Notes under the pieces: model-generated
What the model saw: only the letters and a program-made list of their open reading frames with translations
Told to the model about the DNA's origin: nothing
Databases searched by the model: none
Part shown: piece by piece, positions 26,905 through 34,416 of the stretch
How the letters are laid out: every line of letters begins with the position of its first letter
How positions within the stretch are numbered: position 1 is the stretch's first letter
Made by a program: the position numbers and the translations under genes
NCBI GenBank assembly: GCA_900318685.1
Contig: ONLL01000006.1
Span: 62,001-126,000, forward strand
Direction of reading: 5' to 3'
Source of the DNA: an uncultured Prevotellaceae bacterium
GTDB lineage: Bacteria > Bacteroidota > Bacteroidia > Bacteroidales > Bacteroidaceae
DNA: 64,000 nt

Positions 26905-27807
26905 ATGAAAATAGCCTACCTACAGCAGCATAATACTGCCGACATCGTCAACAACATCGAGCGACTCTGCGACGGCATACGCGACCTCGCCAAGCGCGGA
27001 GCAGAGCTCATCGTACTACAGGAGCTGCACAACTTGCTCTATTTCTGCCAAGTGGAAGATGTCAACAACTTCGACCTCGCCGAGCCCATCCCTGGCCCCA
27101 GCACCAACCTCTATTCACAGTTGGCCAAGGAGCTGCAGGTAGTCATCGTCACATCACTCTTCGAACGACGTGCACCCGGGCTCTACCACAATACTGCCGT
27201 CGTACTCGAGCGCGACGGATCGATAGCAGGCATCTACCGCAAGATGCACATACCCGACGATCCGGGCTACTACGAGAAGTTCTACTTCACGCCAGGCGAC
27301 CTGGGCTTCCATCCCATCCAGACCTCCGTCGGACGCCTCGGAGTGCTCGTCTGCTGGGACCAATGGTATCCCGAGGCAGCACGCCTCATGGCCCTGCAGG
27401 GAGCCGAGCTCCTCATCTACCCTACCGCCATTGGCTACGACCCCAACGATACTCCCGACGAGCAGCAGCGTCAGCGCCGAGCCTGGCAGACGGTAATGCG
27501 AGGTCACGCCGTAGCCAACGGCCTCCCCGTCATCGCCGTAAACCGCGTAGGCGAAGAACCCACCCCAACAGCAGAAGAAGCCTCCCCCAGTCGGGGGAGG
27601 TTGGAGGGGGCCCCTTTCTTCTGGGGCACCAGCTTCGTCTGCGGCCCTCAGGGCGAACTCATCTACGAGTCGGCAGAGGATGAGGAAGAGAGCATCATCG
27701 TCGACATCGACCTCCGTCGCTCGGAGCAGGTGCGTCGCTGGTGGCCTTTCCTCCGCGACCGTCGCATCGATGCCTACACCGACATCATTCGCCGCTATAT
27801 AGACTGA
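26905..27807 (+). CDS. aguB: N-carbamoylputrescine amidase with an in-frame repeat insertion
   Basis: A nitrilase-superfamily enzyme that converts N-carbamoylputrescine to putrescine, CO2 and ammonia. The catalytic triad is visible: Glu in VLQELHNLLYF, Lys in YRKMHIPDDPGYYEKFYFTP and Cys in LGVLVCWDQWYPEAARLMAL. Near residue 225, between VNRVGEE and FFWGTSFVCGP, an extra stretch (ASPSRGRLEGAP) is encoded by a GC-rich palindrome. aguA ends 30 bases upstream and glnN begins 31 bases downstream, so the three are probably one operon. Confidence 0.94.
   Translation: MKIAYLQQHNTADIVNNIERLCDGIRDLAKRGAELIVLQELHNLLYFCQVEDVNNFDLAEPIPGPSTNLYSQLAKELQVVIVTSLFERRAPGLYHNTAVVLERDGSIAGIYRKMHIPDDPGYYEKFYFTPGDLGFHPIQTSVGRLGVLVCWDQWYPEAARLMALQGAELLIYPTAIGYDPNDTPDEQQRQRRAWQTVMRGHAVANGLPVIAVNRVGEEPTPTAEEASPSRGRLEGAPFFWGTSFVCGPQGELIYESAEDEEESIIVDIDLRRSEQVRRWWPFLRDRRIDAYTDIIRRYID
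27579..27610. repeat. GC-rich palindromic repeat unit inside aguB
   Basis: CCTCCCCC (27581-27588) and GGGGGAGG (27593-27600) pair across an AGTC loop and are followed by TTGGAGGGGG. The palindrome, spacer and G-run layout is that of the family in topB and cca. It lies in frame. Confidence 0.75.
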
Positions 27808-27838
27808 ATAATAGACTTACGAATAAAATAACAGACAG

Positions 27839-30085
27839 ATGGCCAATAATCTCAGATTCCAGGTCGTGGAGGAGGCATTCAAGAAGCGCCCTCTCGACAT
27901 CCAGCCACCCAAGGAGCGCCCCTCCGAGTACTTCGGCAAGTACGTGTTCACCCGCGAGAAGATGTTCAAATACCTGCCGAAGGAGATCTACGTCAAACTC
28001 ATCGATGTCATCGACAACGGCGCACGCCTCGACCGCTCCATTGCCGACGCCGTAGCCACAGGCATGAAGCAATGGGCACAGGAGATGGGCGCTACGCACT
28101 ATACCCATTGGTTCCAGCCCCTTACCGAAGGCACAGCCGAGAAGCACGATGCCTTCGTGGAGCACGACGGCAAGGGAGGCATGATGGAGAAGTTCTCGGG
28201 CAAGCTGCTCGTACAGCAAGAGCCCGATGCCAGCTCCTTCCCCAACGGCGGCATACGCAACACGTTCGAGGCACGCGGATATTCGGCCTGGGACCCCACC
28301 TCGCCCGTCTTCATCATCGACGACACCCTCTGCATACCCACCATCTTCATCGCCTATACCGGCGAGGCGCTCGACTACAAGGCACCCCTCCTCAGAGCCC
28401 TCCACGCCGTGGGCAAGGCTGCCACTGACGTCTGCTCGCTCTTCTACGACGACGTGCGCAAGGTGACCGTCAACTTAGGTTGGGAGCAGGAGTACTTCCT
28501 CGTCGACGAGGGACTCTACTCGGCACGCCCCGACCTCATGCTCACCGGACGCACCCTCATGGGCCACGAGAGCGCCAAGAACCAGCAGATGGACGACCAC
28601 TACTTCGGCACCATCCCCGACCGCGTGCAGGCCTTCATGAAGGACCTCGAAGTGCAGGCCCTCGAGCTCGCCATTCCCGTCAAGACACGTCACAACGAGG
28701 TGGCTCCCAATCAGTTTGAGCTCGCGCCCATCTATGAGGAGTGCAACCTCGCCGTCGACCACAACATGCTCCTGATGTCGCTCATGAAGCGAGTGGCACG
28801 CAAGCACGGGTTCCGCGTCCTGCTGCACGAAAAGCCCTTCGACGGCATCAACGGCAGCGGCAAGCACAACAACTGGAGCCTCACAGCCGACAACGGCGTA
28901 CTGCTGCACGCACCAGGCAAGAGCAACAGCGCCGACCCCGCCGCCACAGCCAACGAGACCCTGCGCTTCGTGGCGTTCATCGTCGAGACACTCATGGCCG
29001 TCTACCGTCACAACGGGCTCATCAAGGCCAGCATCATGAGCGCCACCAATGCCCACCGACTGGGCGGCAACGAGGCCCCTCCCAGCATCATCAGCTCCTT
29101 CCTGGGCCAGTATGTCTCGGAGTTGCTCGACACCATTGAGCAAACCTCAAACCTCAAATCTCAAACCTCAAATCTCCAACGGGAAATCGACATCCCCCAG
29201 ATTCCCGACATTATCGTCGACAATACCGACCGCAACCGCACCTCGCCCTTTGCATTCACCGGCAACCGCTTCGAGTTCCGCGCTCCCGGCTCCAGCGTCA
29301 ACTGCGCCTCGGCGATGATAGCCCTCAATGCCGCTATGGCCGAGGCACTCACATCGTTCAAGCGCCGTGTCGACGAGCGCATGGCCGAGTATGCCGTACG
29401 TCCCGAATACGCCCTCAGCGCCGACCATACGGCCAAGTACCACGCCATTATCGACGTGCTGCGCGACGACATCAAGACCTGCAAGCCCGTACGCTTCGAC
29501 GGCAACGGATACAGCGACGAGTGGGTGCAGGAGGCTGCCCGCCGTGGCCTCGACGTCGAGAAGTCGTGCCCCGTCATCATCGAGCACTACCTCGACGAGT
29601 CCTCCGTCAACATGTTCGAGAGCATGAAGGTGATGAACCGCAAGGAGCTCATAGCCCGCAACGAGGTGAAATGGGAGATGTATGTCAAGACCGTGCAGAT
29701 AGAGGCACGCGTGCTAGGCGACCTCGCCATGAACCACATCATACCCGTCTCCACACACTACCAGAGCCAGCTCATCAAGAACGTGCAGGGCATGAAGAGC
29801 GTCTTCGACGAAGACAAGGCCTGCCGTCTCAGCGCCCGCAACATGAAGCTCATCGAGGAGATAGCCGAGCGCACCGAGCGCATCGAACAGCTTGTGGAGG
29901 AGCTCACCGAGGCCCGTCGTCTGGCCAACCGCATCCCCGACATCCACCAGCGTGCCATAGCCTATCACGACACCGTCTGTCCCCACATGGCCTCCATCCG
30001 CGACGAGGCCGACCACCTGGAGATGATCGTAGAGGACGGCCTCTGGACGCTTCCCAAGTACCGCGAGCTCCTCTTCATCCGCTAG
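27839..30085 (+). CDS. glnN: Glutamine synthetase type III
   Basis: Assimilates ammonia onto glutamate with ATP. The 748-residue length is typical of GSIII, the main ammonia-assimilating enzyme in Bacteroidales. Motifs: FVTREKMFKYLPKEI-like N-terminus, WEQEYFLVDEGL, RHNEVAPNQFELAPIYEE, HEKPFDGINGSGKHNNWSL and APGKSNSADP. Residues about 436-449 (EQTSNLKSQTSNLQ) come from an A/C-rich tandem repeat at 29142-29180. Placement after aguA-aguB couples ammonia release from agmatine to assimilation. Confidence 0.96.
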   Translation: MANNLRFQVVEEAFKKRPLDIQPPKERPSEYFGKYVFTREKMFKYLPKEIYVKLIDVIDNGARLDRSIADAVATGMKQWAQEMGATHYTHWFQPLTEGTAEKHDAFVEHDGKGGMMEKFSGKLLVQQEPDASSFPNGGIRNTFEARGYSAWDPTSPVFIIDDTLCIPTIFIAYTGEALDYKAPLLRALHAVGKAATDVCSLFYDDVRKVTVNLGWEQEYFLVDEGLYSARPDLMLTGRTLMGHESAKNQQMDDHYFGTIPDRVQAFMKDLEVQALELAIPVKTRHNEVAPNQFELAPIYEECNLAVDHNMLLMSLMKRVARKHGFRVLLHEKPFDGINGSGKHNNWSLTADNGVLLHAPGKSNSADPAATANETLRFVAFIVETLMAVYRHNGLIKASIMSATNAHRLGGNEAPPSIISSFLGQYVSELLDTIEQTSNLKSQTSNLQREIDIPQIPDIIVDNTDRNRTSPFAFTGNRFEFRAPGSSVNCASAMIALNAAMAEALTSFKRRVDERMAEYAVRPEYALSADHTAKYHAIIDVLRDDIKTCKPVRFDGNGYSDEWVQEAARRGLDVEKSCPVIIEHYLDESSVNMFESMKVMNRKELIARNEVKWEMYVKTVQIEARVLGDLAMNHIIPVSTHYQSQLIKNVQGMKSVFDEDKACRLSARNMKLIEEIAERTERIEQLVEELTEARRLANRIPDIHQRAIAYHDTVCPHMASIRDEADHLEMIVEDGLWTLPKYRELLFIR
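29142..29180. repeat. In-frame low-complexity tandem repeat in glnN
   Basis: Alternating aacctcaaatct-type units encode the duplicated QTSNL motif. The run is unlike the surrounding GC-rich codons and lies at a surface-type linker between SELLDTIE and REIDIPQIPD. Confidence 0.65.
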
Positions 30086-30155
30086 TCGCTCGCAGCACAG
30101 CAACAACGACCAAACAGGCAAGGTCCCCGACACGCACTCCGACGGACTGAGAGAT

Positions 30156-30266
30156 CTTACACCTGACAGTTTAATTTTTGCATGCGCAGCCACTCCCCTC
30201 CCATCGCAGGGGAGGGGCAGGGGTGGGGTCGGTACATTTTTAAAACTGTCAGCTGTCAGGTGTAAG
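30156..30266. repeat. Miniature inverted-repeat element containing a GC-rich palindromic unit
   Basis: The left arm CTTACACCTGACAG (30156-30169) pairs with CTGTCAGGTGTAAG (30253-30266); AAACTGTCAG at 30243-30252 adds a second match to the left arm. Inside, at 30192-30228, is an intact 37-base palindromic unit with stem CCCCTCCC/GGGAGGGG and a G-run. It lies between glnN and the first MNT gene and could also act as a terminator for glnN. Confidence 0.7.
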
Positions 30267-30335
30267 GAATCGCCGTGAAAGCGCCCTTGCATGATTGCGA
30301 CAGACAAGGGGAAATGCAGAAAAATCAGGAAATAC

Positions 30336-30366
30336 TTGGAACTTTCAGAAAAATCCATTATATTTG
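30336..30366 (+). promoter_or_regulatory. Promoter of the first MNT gene
   Basis: TTG at 30336-30338, then 20 bases, then TATATTTG at 30359-30366. The ATG at 30395 follows after 28 bases. It argues that this gene is expressed independently of glnN. Confidence 0.6.
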
Positions 30367-30394
30367 CAGTCGAATTATAGAATGGCACGACAAA

Positions 30395-30715
30395 ATGACC
30401 AATAGGAACAAATACGTACTCAGCCGAATCAAGCAAACTGGGCAACAGACGCTACCACCCAACAGCAGTCTGCTTCTCTATGGATCGCGTGCTCGTGGCG
30501 ACTCGCGTGAGGGATCCGACTGGGACGTACTCATATTGCTTGACAAGCCCACCATTTCATTCAACGACTACAGCGTGGGCTATCCGTTCCGCGAACTGGG
30601 ATGGGATCTGGGCGAGGAAATCAATCCACAGGTCTACTCGAAGAATGAGTGGAGTGACTATCACTATACGCCATTCTACAAGAACGTTGAACACGACAAA
30701 CTGGTGCTGCTATGA
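30395..30715 (+). CDS. MNT-type minimal nucleotidyltransferase (MntA-like antitoxin family)
   Basis: The 106-residue protein carries the nucleotidyltransferase signature YGSRARGDSREGSDWDVLIL (Gly-Ser, then two metal-binding aspartates). Such proteins usually pair with a HEPN toxin and inactivate it by adenylylation. The start at 30395 (MTNRNKYVLSRIK) is the best fit to the second copy in this window (42863). The next reading frame overlaps the stop by four bases (ATGA), as in mntA-hepT operons, but that partner is collapsed. The fold looks complete, so the protein may be active. Confidence 0.82.
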   Translation: MTNRNKYVLSRIKQTGQQTLPPNSSLLLYGSRARGDSREGSDWDVLILLDKPTISFNDYSVGYPFRELGWDLGEEINPQVYSKNEWSDYHYTPFYKNVEHDKLVLL

Positions 30716-30858
30716 GTCTGAATGAAGAAGAAAGGACATTACTCGTCCACAAGGAGCTGGAACGGGCGCATGATACCGTAACCGAGCAGGACATCCTCGA
30801 AGGCATTGAAATTGCCGCCAATTTCATCGCAGCAATAGAGACACTGACAAACCACTAA
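30712..30858 (+). pseudogene. Remnant of a HEPN-domain partner of the MNT gene
   Basis: A 48-residue frame overlapping the MNT stop by ATGA. The first 23 residues (MSLNEEERTLLVHKELERAH) match the usual start of Bacteroidota HEPN partners, and the last part (DILEGIEIAANFIAAIETL) matches their usual C-terminal helix. The central 80-90 residues, which would hold the RxxxxH catalytic motif, are absent, and the two ends are joined in frame. It looks like an internal deletion that disarmed the toxin. A tiny protein could still be made. Confidence 0.6.
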
Positions 30859-30942
30859 TGTTGAACCCTTAAAACCCCGACAATGCCTATGGGCTAAGAT
30901 AGAAAACAAAACATACACGTTGAAGCGTCCGCTTTGATTCTT

Positions 30943-31059
30943 GTCATCCAAATTCGCCAAATTTGAAAATCATCAAGAACAATAGTAGACGGTTCACGCC
31001 TCACGGCGTGGGCCTTTACTCGTTTAAGATGATTGGGTGTTTGGCGATACCTGGATGAC
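30943..31059 (+). ncRNA. Long imperfect hairpin upstream of the secreted multidomain gene, candidate leader RNA or mobile hairpin
   Basis: The following blocks pair in order across the element: GTCATCCA (30943-30950) with TGGATGAC (31052-31059), CGCCAAA (30955-30961) with TTTGGCG (31040-31046), AATCATC (30968-30974) with GATGATT (31028-31034), AGTA (30984-30987) with TACT (31017-31020), and CACGCC (30995-31000) with GGCGTG (31005-31010). Internal loops separate them. It starts 197 bases before the ATG at 31140. No -7 box was found in this 281-base gap, so the promoter of the gene is unclear. Confidence 0.5.
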
Positions 31060-31139
31060 GTAAGCGAAGTAATTGCTCACGTTTTTCTTTTGTGCTTATC
31101 CAAATCGAACAAACAACAATTATAAAAATACAAATCATT

Positions 31140-33965
31140 ATGAAAAAGCAACTACTATCCTTAATGCTGCTACTGCCTATGGTGCTGAATGCAGCTCAAT
31201 TAACAGAAGGCTTGCCTTCCTTTAACTATTGTTTGACAATGCCTGAGGTTCAAAAGTCAGATGGAGTATTGGACTCTGATGGCACAAATGCTTGGTGGGG
31301 GTACATTAAGGACAATACCAAGCGTCACGGTTTAGGTACAGGATCGGTTGGAACGATGAATCAGTGCATCCTCCTGTCGAAGTCCAACTCGGCAGTAGTG
31401 GGCAAGACCCTCAAAGCTGTTCGCTTCTATCTGCGCAGCACCAACGACATCAAAGATTTGAAAGTGTGGATTTCGTCAACGCTGCCAACATCAGCCGACA
31501 AAGCCAATATCCTTGTACAGGACGTCGACCTTAGCACCATGCAGGGAGGTGACGAGAGTGAAGATTTCAACGGTCTGCCTAATGTGGTAGAGCTGAACAC
31601 ACCCTACACCATGACCTCCAGCCGCAACGTCTATGTGGGCTATTCTTTCACCGTCACTTCTGTCGCAGCTGAGTCAGGTCAGAAACCTATCGTGCTGTGC
31701 GATGAGGAAGGTGTCACTGGCAGTTCATACCTCAAGTATGGTTCACAATGGGAGGCGGGTCAATCCTACGGTCCTCTCGGCCTGAAGGTGCTCCTCGAGG
31801 GAGAGTTCAGTCAGAATGCCGTCAGCCCCAGCTCGCCCGGCGAACTCATTGCAGCGATGGGTAGCGAAGCTATGGTCAGCATCCCCTTCACCAATGAGGG
31901 TTCGGCTGCCATCACCACCATTGACTACATCATAAGTGATACTCAGGGCACAGGCGCTGAGCAGCACTACGACCTGCCTGAGGCATTCCCCTATTATGGT
32001 GCTTCTGCCACATTCCAGATTCCTATCCAGACAGGCTCTGTGGTTGGGTCGGAAGAAAAGACACTGACCATCACGAAGGTTAATGGTCAGCCTAATGAGG
32101 CCGAAAGTAACAGCGTCAGCTTCACCTTTACCACCTTGCTGAAAAAAGTGCCGCGTGGGATTGCTGTTGAGAGATTCACTGGCACCGGCTGCGGATGGTG
32201 TCCGCGTGGGCTTGTCGGTATGGAGAAGATGCGTAAGGAGTTTGGTGATGCCTTCGTGGGCATTGACGTCCGTAATTACAACAGTACAGATCCTATGTAC
32301 ATCAGCGCCTACAACCAGGTCAGCTTCAACGGAGCTCCCTCTTGCCGCCTCAACCGCGGTCCTGAGATTGACCCGTACTACGGCAGTGGCAATGATGTGT
32401 TCGACGACTTCCGTGCTGCTATGGCCATTCCGGCTAAGGTTGGCGTGGCAGTCAGCGGCGAGTGGAATGCCGACTCCACCAAGATCACTGCTAAGGCTGA
32501 AATCGAGGCACTTGTCGATGGTGAGTATGCCATTGAGTATGTGCTCATTGCTGACGGCCTAACAGGAACCACCAATGCCTGGAAGCAGAGCAACTACTAC
32601 ACGCAGTACACTCCCGACCAGCTACCTGCCGACTTGGCATTCCTGCCAGGTCTCGGTTCGAGCTATTTCACCGTCTTCAACGATGTGGCCATCGCCGTAG
32701 CCAAGCAGACGCAGACCACAGCTCCCGGCGATCTGACAGCTGGTCAGGTAGTCGAGAATACCTACACACTCAGCATGCCTACAAAAAGCGAATTGCTGCA
32801 AGCCGTAAAAAATGGAAAGGTAGCAATAGTAGCCCTACTCATCAACAAAGATAACAACATGATTGAAAATGCTGCCAAGTTCTACCTTCCAAAATTTGAA
32901 CCGTCTGATATTACCCAACTCGATGATGCTATTTATGCGAATTCTCTGACTGCTAGTCCAGGATTTACAACAAGGGTTGATGTAATGATGAAAAATACAA
33001 CTCTTCCATCAAATGGTTGTGCCTTCTTGCTAACATTGCCTCAAGGCTTTGAATTTGTGAAAGACAGCAACGGGAAAGTTGTGTATGAGCTTGGTGAACG
33101 TGCTAGTAATATGACTTTAACGCAAGAAGAGCGTTCGCAAAATTCCTGTCATTTCACGCTTTCTCCCTCACAAACAAATGCAGCAATAAATGAAACTGAC
33201 GGCATAATAGCATCATTTATGATAAAGGTTCCCGATCAAATAACTTATGGCGATTATGGTGTACAACTTGTTGATGTCCAGAATTACATCACAGAAAATG
33301 GCAAATTAAGGGTAATAGATTGGGATAATTTTAATTATCTTATAAGTATAATACCCCTTAAATGCGCCACCCCCACCATCGCTTTTGACAACGGAAAGCT
33401 GACATTTGAATGTGAGACAGAAGGCGTGGAGTTCAAATACAATATCAGTATGAAGGGAGACCAATCCGATTCAGGGAATGAAGTCCTCCTGCCGATTTTA
33501 ACACCTACATACACCGTTAGTGTTTACACTACGAAGGAAGGCTACGTAAACTCTGATGTGGCAACCCAAGTTATCACATATCAGCCAAAGACGGGAGACG
33601 TCAACAACGATGGTGACATCACTATCGCTGATGCCGTAGCAGTTGTGGACCTCATTCTGAATGCCGTGCCCGAACCGAAGTTCTACTATTCCGTAGGAAC
33701 GGAGGAGGTGACGGCAGACAATTACACCACAGCTAACGGCGCTCAGTACAAGTCCTCATTGGCTGAGATACCCGAGACGCTGGATCTGAGTGCCATCAGC
33801 CAGCAGCAGGCCGTTATCCTGTTGCCTGAAGGATGCTTGCCCATGATCAGGAGCGCATCAGGCTTAGTAGGAACTACGAGTGTCTCGCTTGGTAATGGAT
33901 ATATGGTATACACTACGACCAGCGCTATTAATGGTTCGGAATGTAACTGCACGGTCTATAAATAA
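31140..33965 (+). CDS. Large secreted protein with thioredoxin-like, cohesin-like and dockerin-like domains
   Basis: 941 residues from the ATG at 31140, which opens a signal peptide (MKKQLLSLMLLLPMVLNAAQ). Residues about 20-330 are beta-rich. A thioredoxin-fold segment follows with GTGCGWCPRG (Cys351 and Cys354), as in Omp28-like secreted proteins. Residues about 593-737 look cohesin-like (TRVDVMMKNTTLPSNGCAFL, LPQGFEFVKD, ERASNMTL). Residues about 819-842 are a single dockerin-type calcium loop (GDVNNDGDITIADAVAVVDL). The cohesin-like part is clearly more AT-rich than its flanks, suggesting domain acquisition. Role unknown; cell-surface assembly or redox chemistry outside the cell is possible. 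Confidence 0.75.
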   Translation: MKKQLLSLMLLLPMVLNAAQLTEGLPSFNYCLTMPEVQKSDGVLDSDGTNAWWGYIKDNTKRHGLGTGSVGTMNQCILLSKSNSAVVGKTLKAVRFYLRSTNDIKDLKVWISSTLPTSADKANILVQDVDLSTMQGGDESEDFNGLPNVVELNTPYTMTSSRNVYVGYSFTVTSVAAESGQKPIVLCDEEGVTGSSYLKYGSQWEAGQSYGPLGLKVLLEGEFSQNAVSPSSPGELIAAMGSEAMVSIPFTNEGSAAITTIDYIISDTQGTGAEQHYDLPEAFPYYGASATFQIPIQTGSVVGSEEKTLTITKVNGQPNEAESNSVSFTFTTLLKKVPRGIAVERFTGTGCGWCPRGLVGMEKMRKEFGDAFVGIDVRNYNSTDPMYISAYNQVSFNGAPSCRLNRGPEIDPYYGSGNDVFDDFRAAMAIPAKVGVAVSGEWNADSTKITAKAEIEALVDGEYAIEYVLIADGLTGTTNAWKQSNYYTQYTPDQLPADLAFLPGLGSSYFTVFNDVAIAVAKQTQTTAPGDLTAGQVVENTYTLSMPTKSELLQAVKNGKVAIVALLINKDNNMIENAAKFYLPKFEPSDITQLDDAIYANSLTASPGFTTRVDVMMKNTTLPSNGCAFLLTLPQGFEFVKDSNGKVVYELGERASNMTLTQEERSQNSCHFTLSPSQTNAAINETDGIIASFMIKVPDQITYGDYGVQLVDVQNYITENGKLRVIDWDNFNYLISIIPLKCATPTIAFDNGKLTFECETEGVEFKYNISMKGDQSDSGNEVLLPILTPTYTVSVYTTKEGYVNSDVATQVITYQPKTGDVNNDGDITIADAVAVVDLILNAVPEPKFYYSVGTEEVTADNYTTANGAQYKSSLAEIPETLDLSAISQQQAVILLPEGCLPMIRSASGLVGTTSVSLGNGYMVYTTTSAINGSECNCTVYK

Positions 33966-34002
33966 GGCTGCATGTAGAAAAACGATCTAGGAGTATTATC
34001 AT

Positions 34003-34044
34003 CCCCCGAGATTCCATCACAGGAGTTTCGGGGGGTCTTTTGTC
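34003..34044 (+). terminator. Rho-independent terminator of the multidomain gene
   Basis: CCCCCGAGATTCC (34003-34015) and GGAGTTTCGGGGG (34022-34034) form a 13-bp stem with two G-U pairs and a six-base loop, followed by TCTTTTG. Confidence 0.85.
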
Positions 34045-34099
34045 ATGCCCTGATGGAAAAGTCTTCATAGAAGCGATTTTAGTTCATCTCCTCTCAGAG

Positions 34100-34279
34100 C
34101 TATATTGCAATATTGCATATTGCATTCGTTTTTTTTTCTATAAGGAAAGAGAAAGAGTTAATTTATATTAATATTATTATATATATTATTGATTATTAAT
34201 AAGTTATATAATTATACTACTACTTTTACAAACTCCCTACCTACAAACATTGCACGCAATATGCAATATTGCAATATAG
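34100..34279. repeat. AT-rich element bounded by a perfect 24-bp inverted repeat
   Basis: The left arm 34100-34123 (starting CTATATTGCAATATT) and right arm 34256-34279 (ending AATATTGCAATATAG) are exact reverse complements over 24 bases. The 132 bases between are extremely AT-rich with TATTATTA-type runs. It lies between the terminator of the multidomain gene and the convergent transporter gene. A small frame on the minus strand (34212-34448) ends in the right arm; I do not call it as a gene. Confidence 0.7.
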
Positions 34280-34416
34280 GAGCGTATGTCTCTTGGAGGA
34301 GGGCATCCAGGAGGGCTTGGAAGTAGCGCCCGGACAGCCTTCTTGAAGTGCCTGGATGGCATGGGAGTATATGAAGGAAGCCGTAGAGGAACTTGTAAAG
34401 AGGCCGCCGAAGCACA

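Noticed and set aside
30395..30858. Active MNT-HEPN toxin-antitoxin pair
   Set aside because: The HEPN frame is only 48 residues and lacks the RxxxxH region.
30943..31059. Integron attC site
   Set aside because: No GTTRRRY and RYYYAAC core sites at the ends and no integrase gene in the window.
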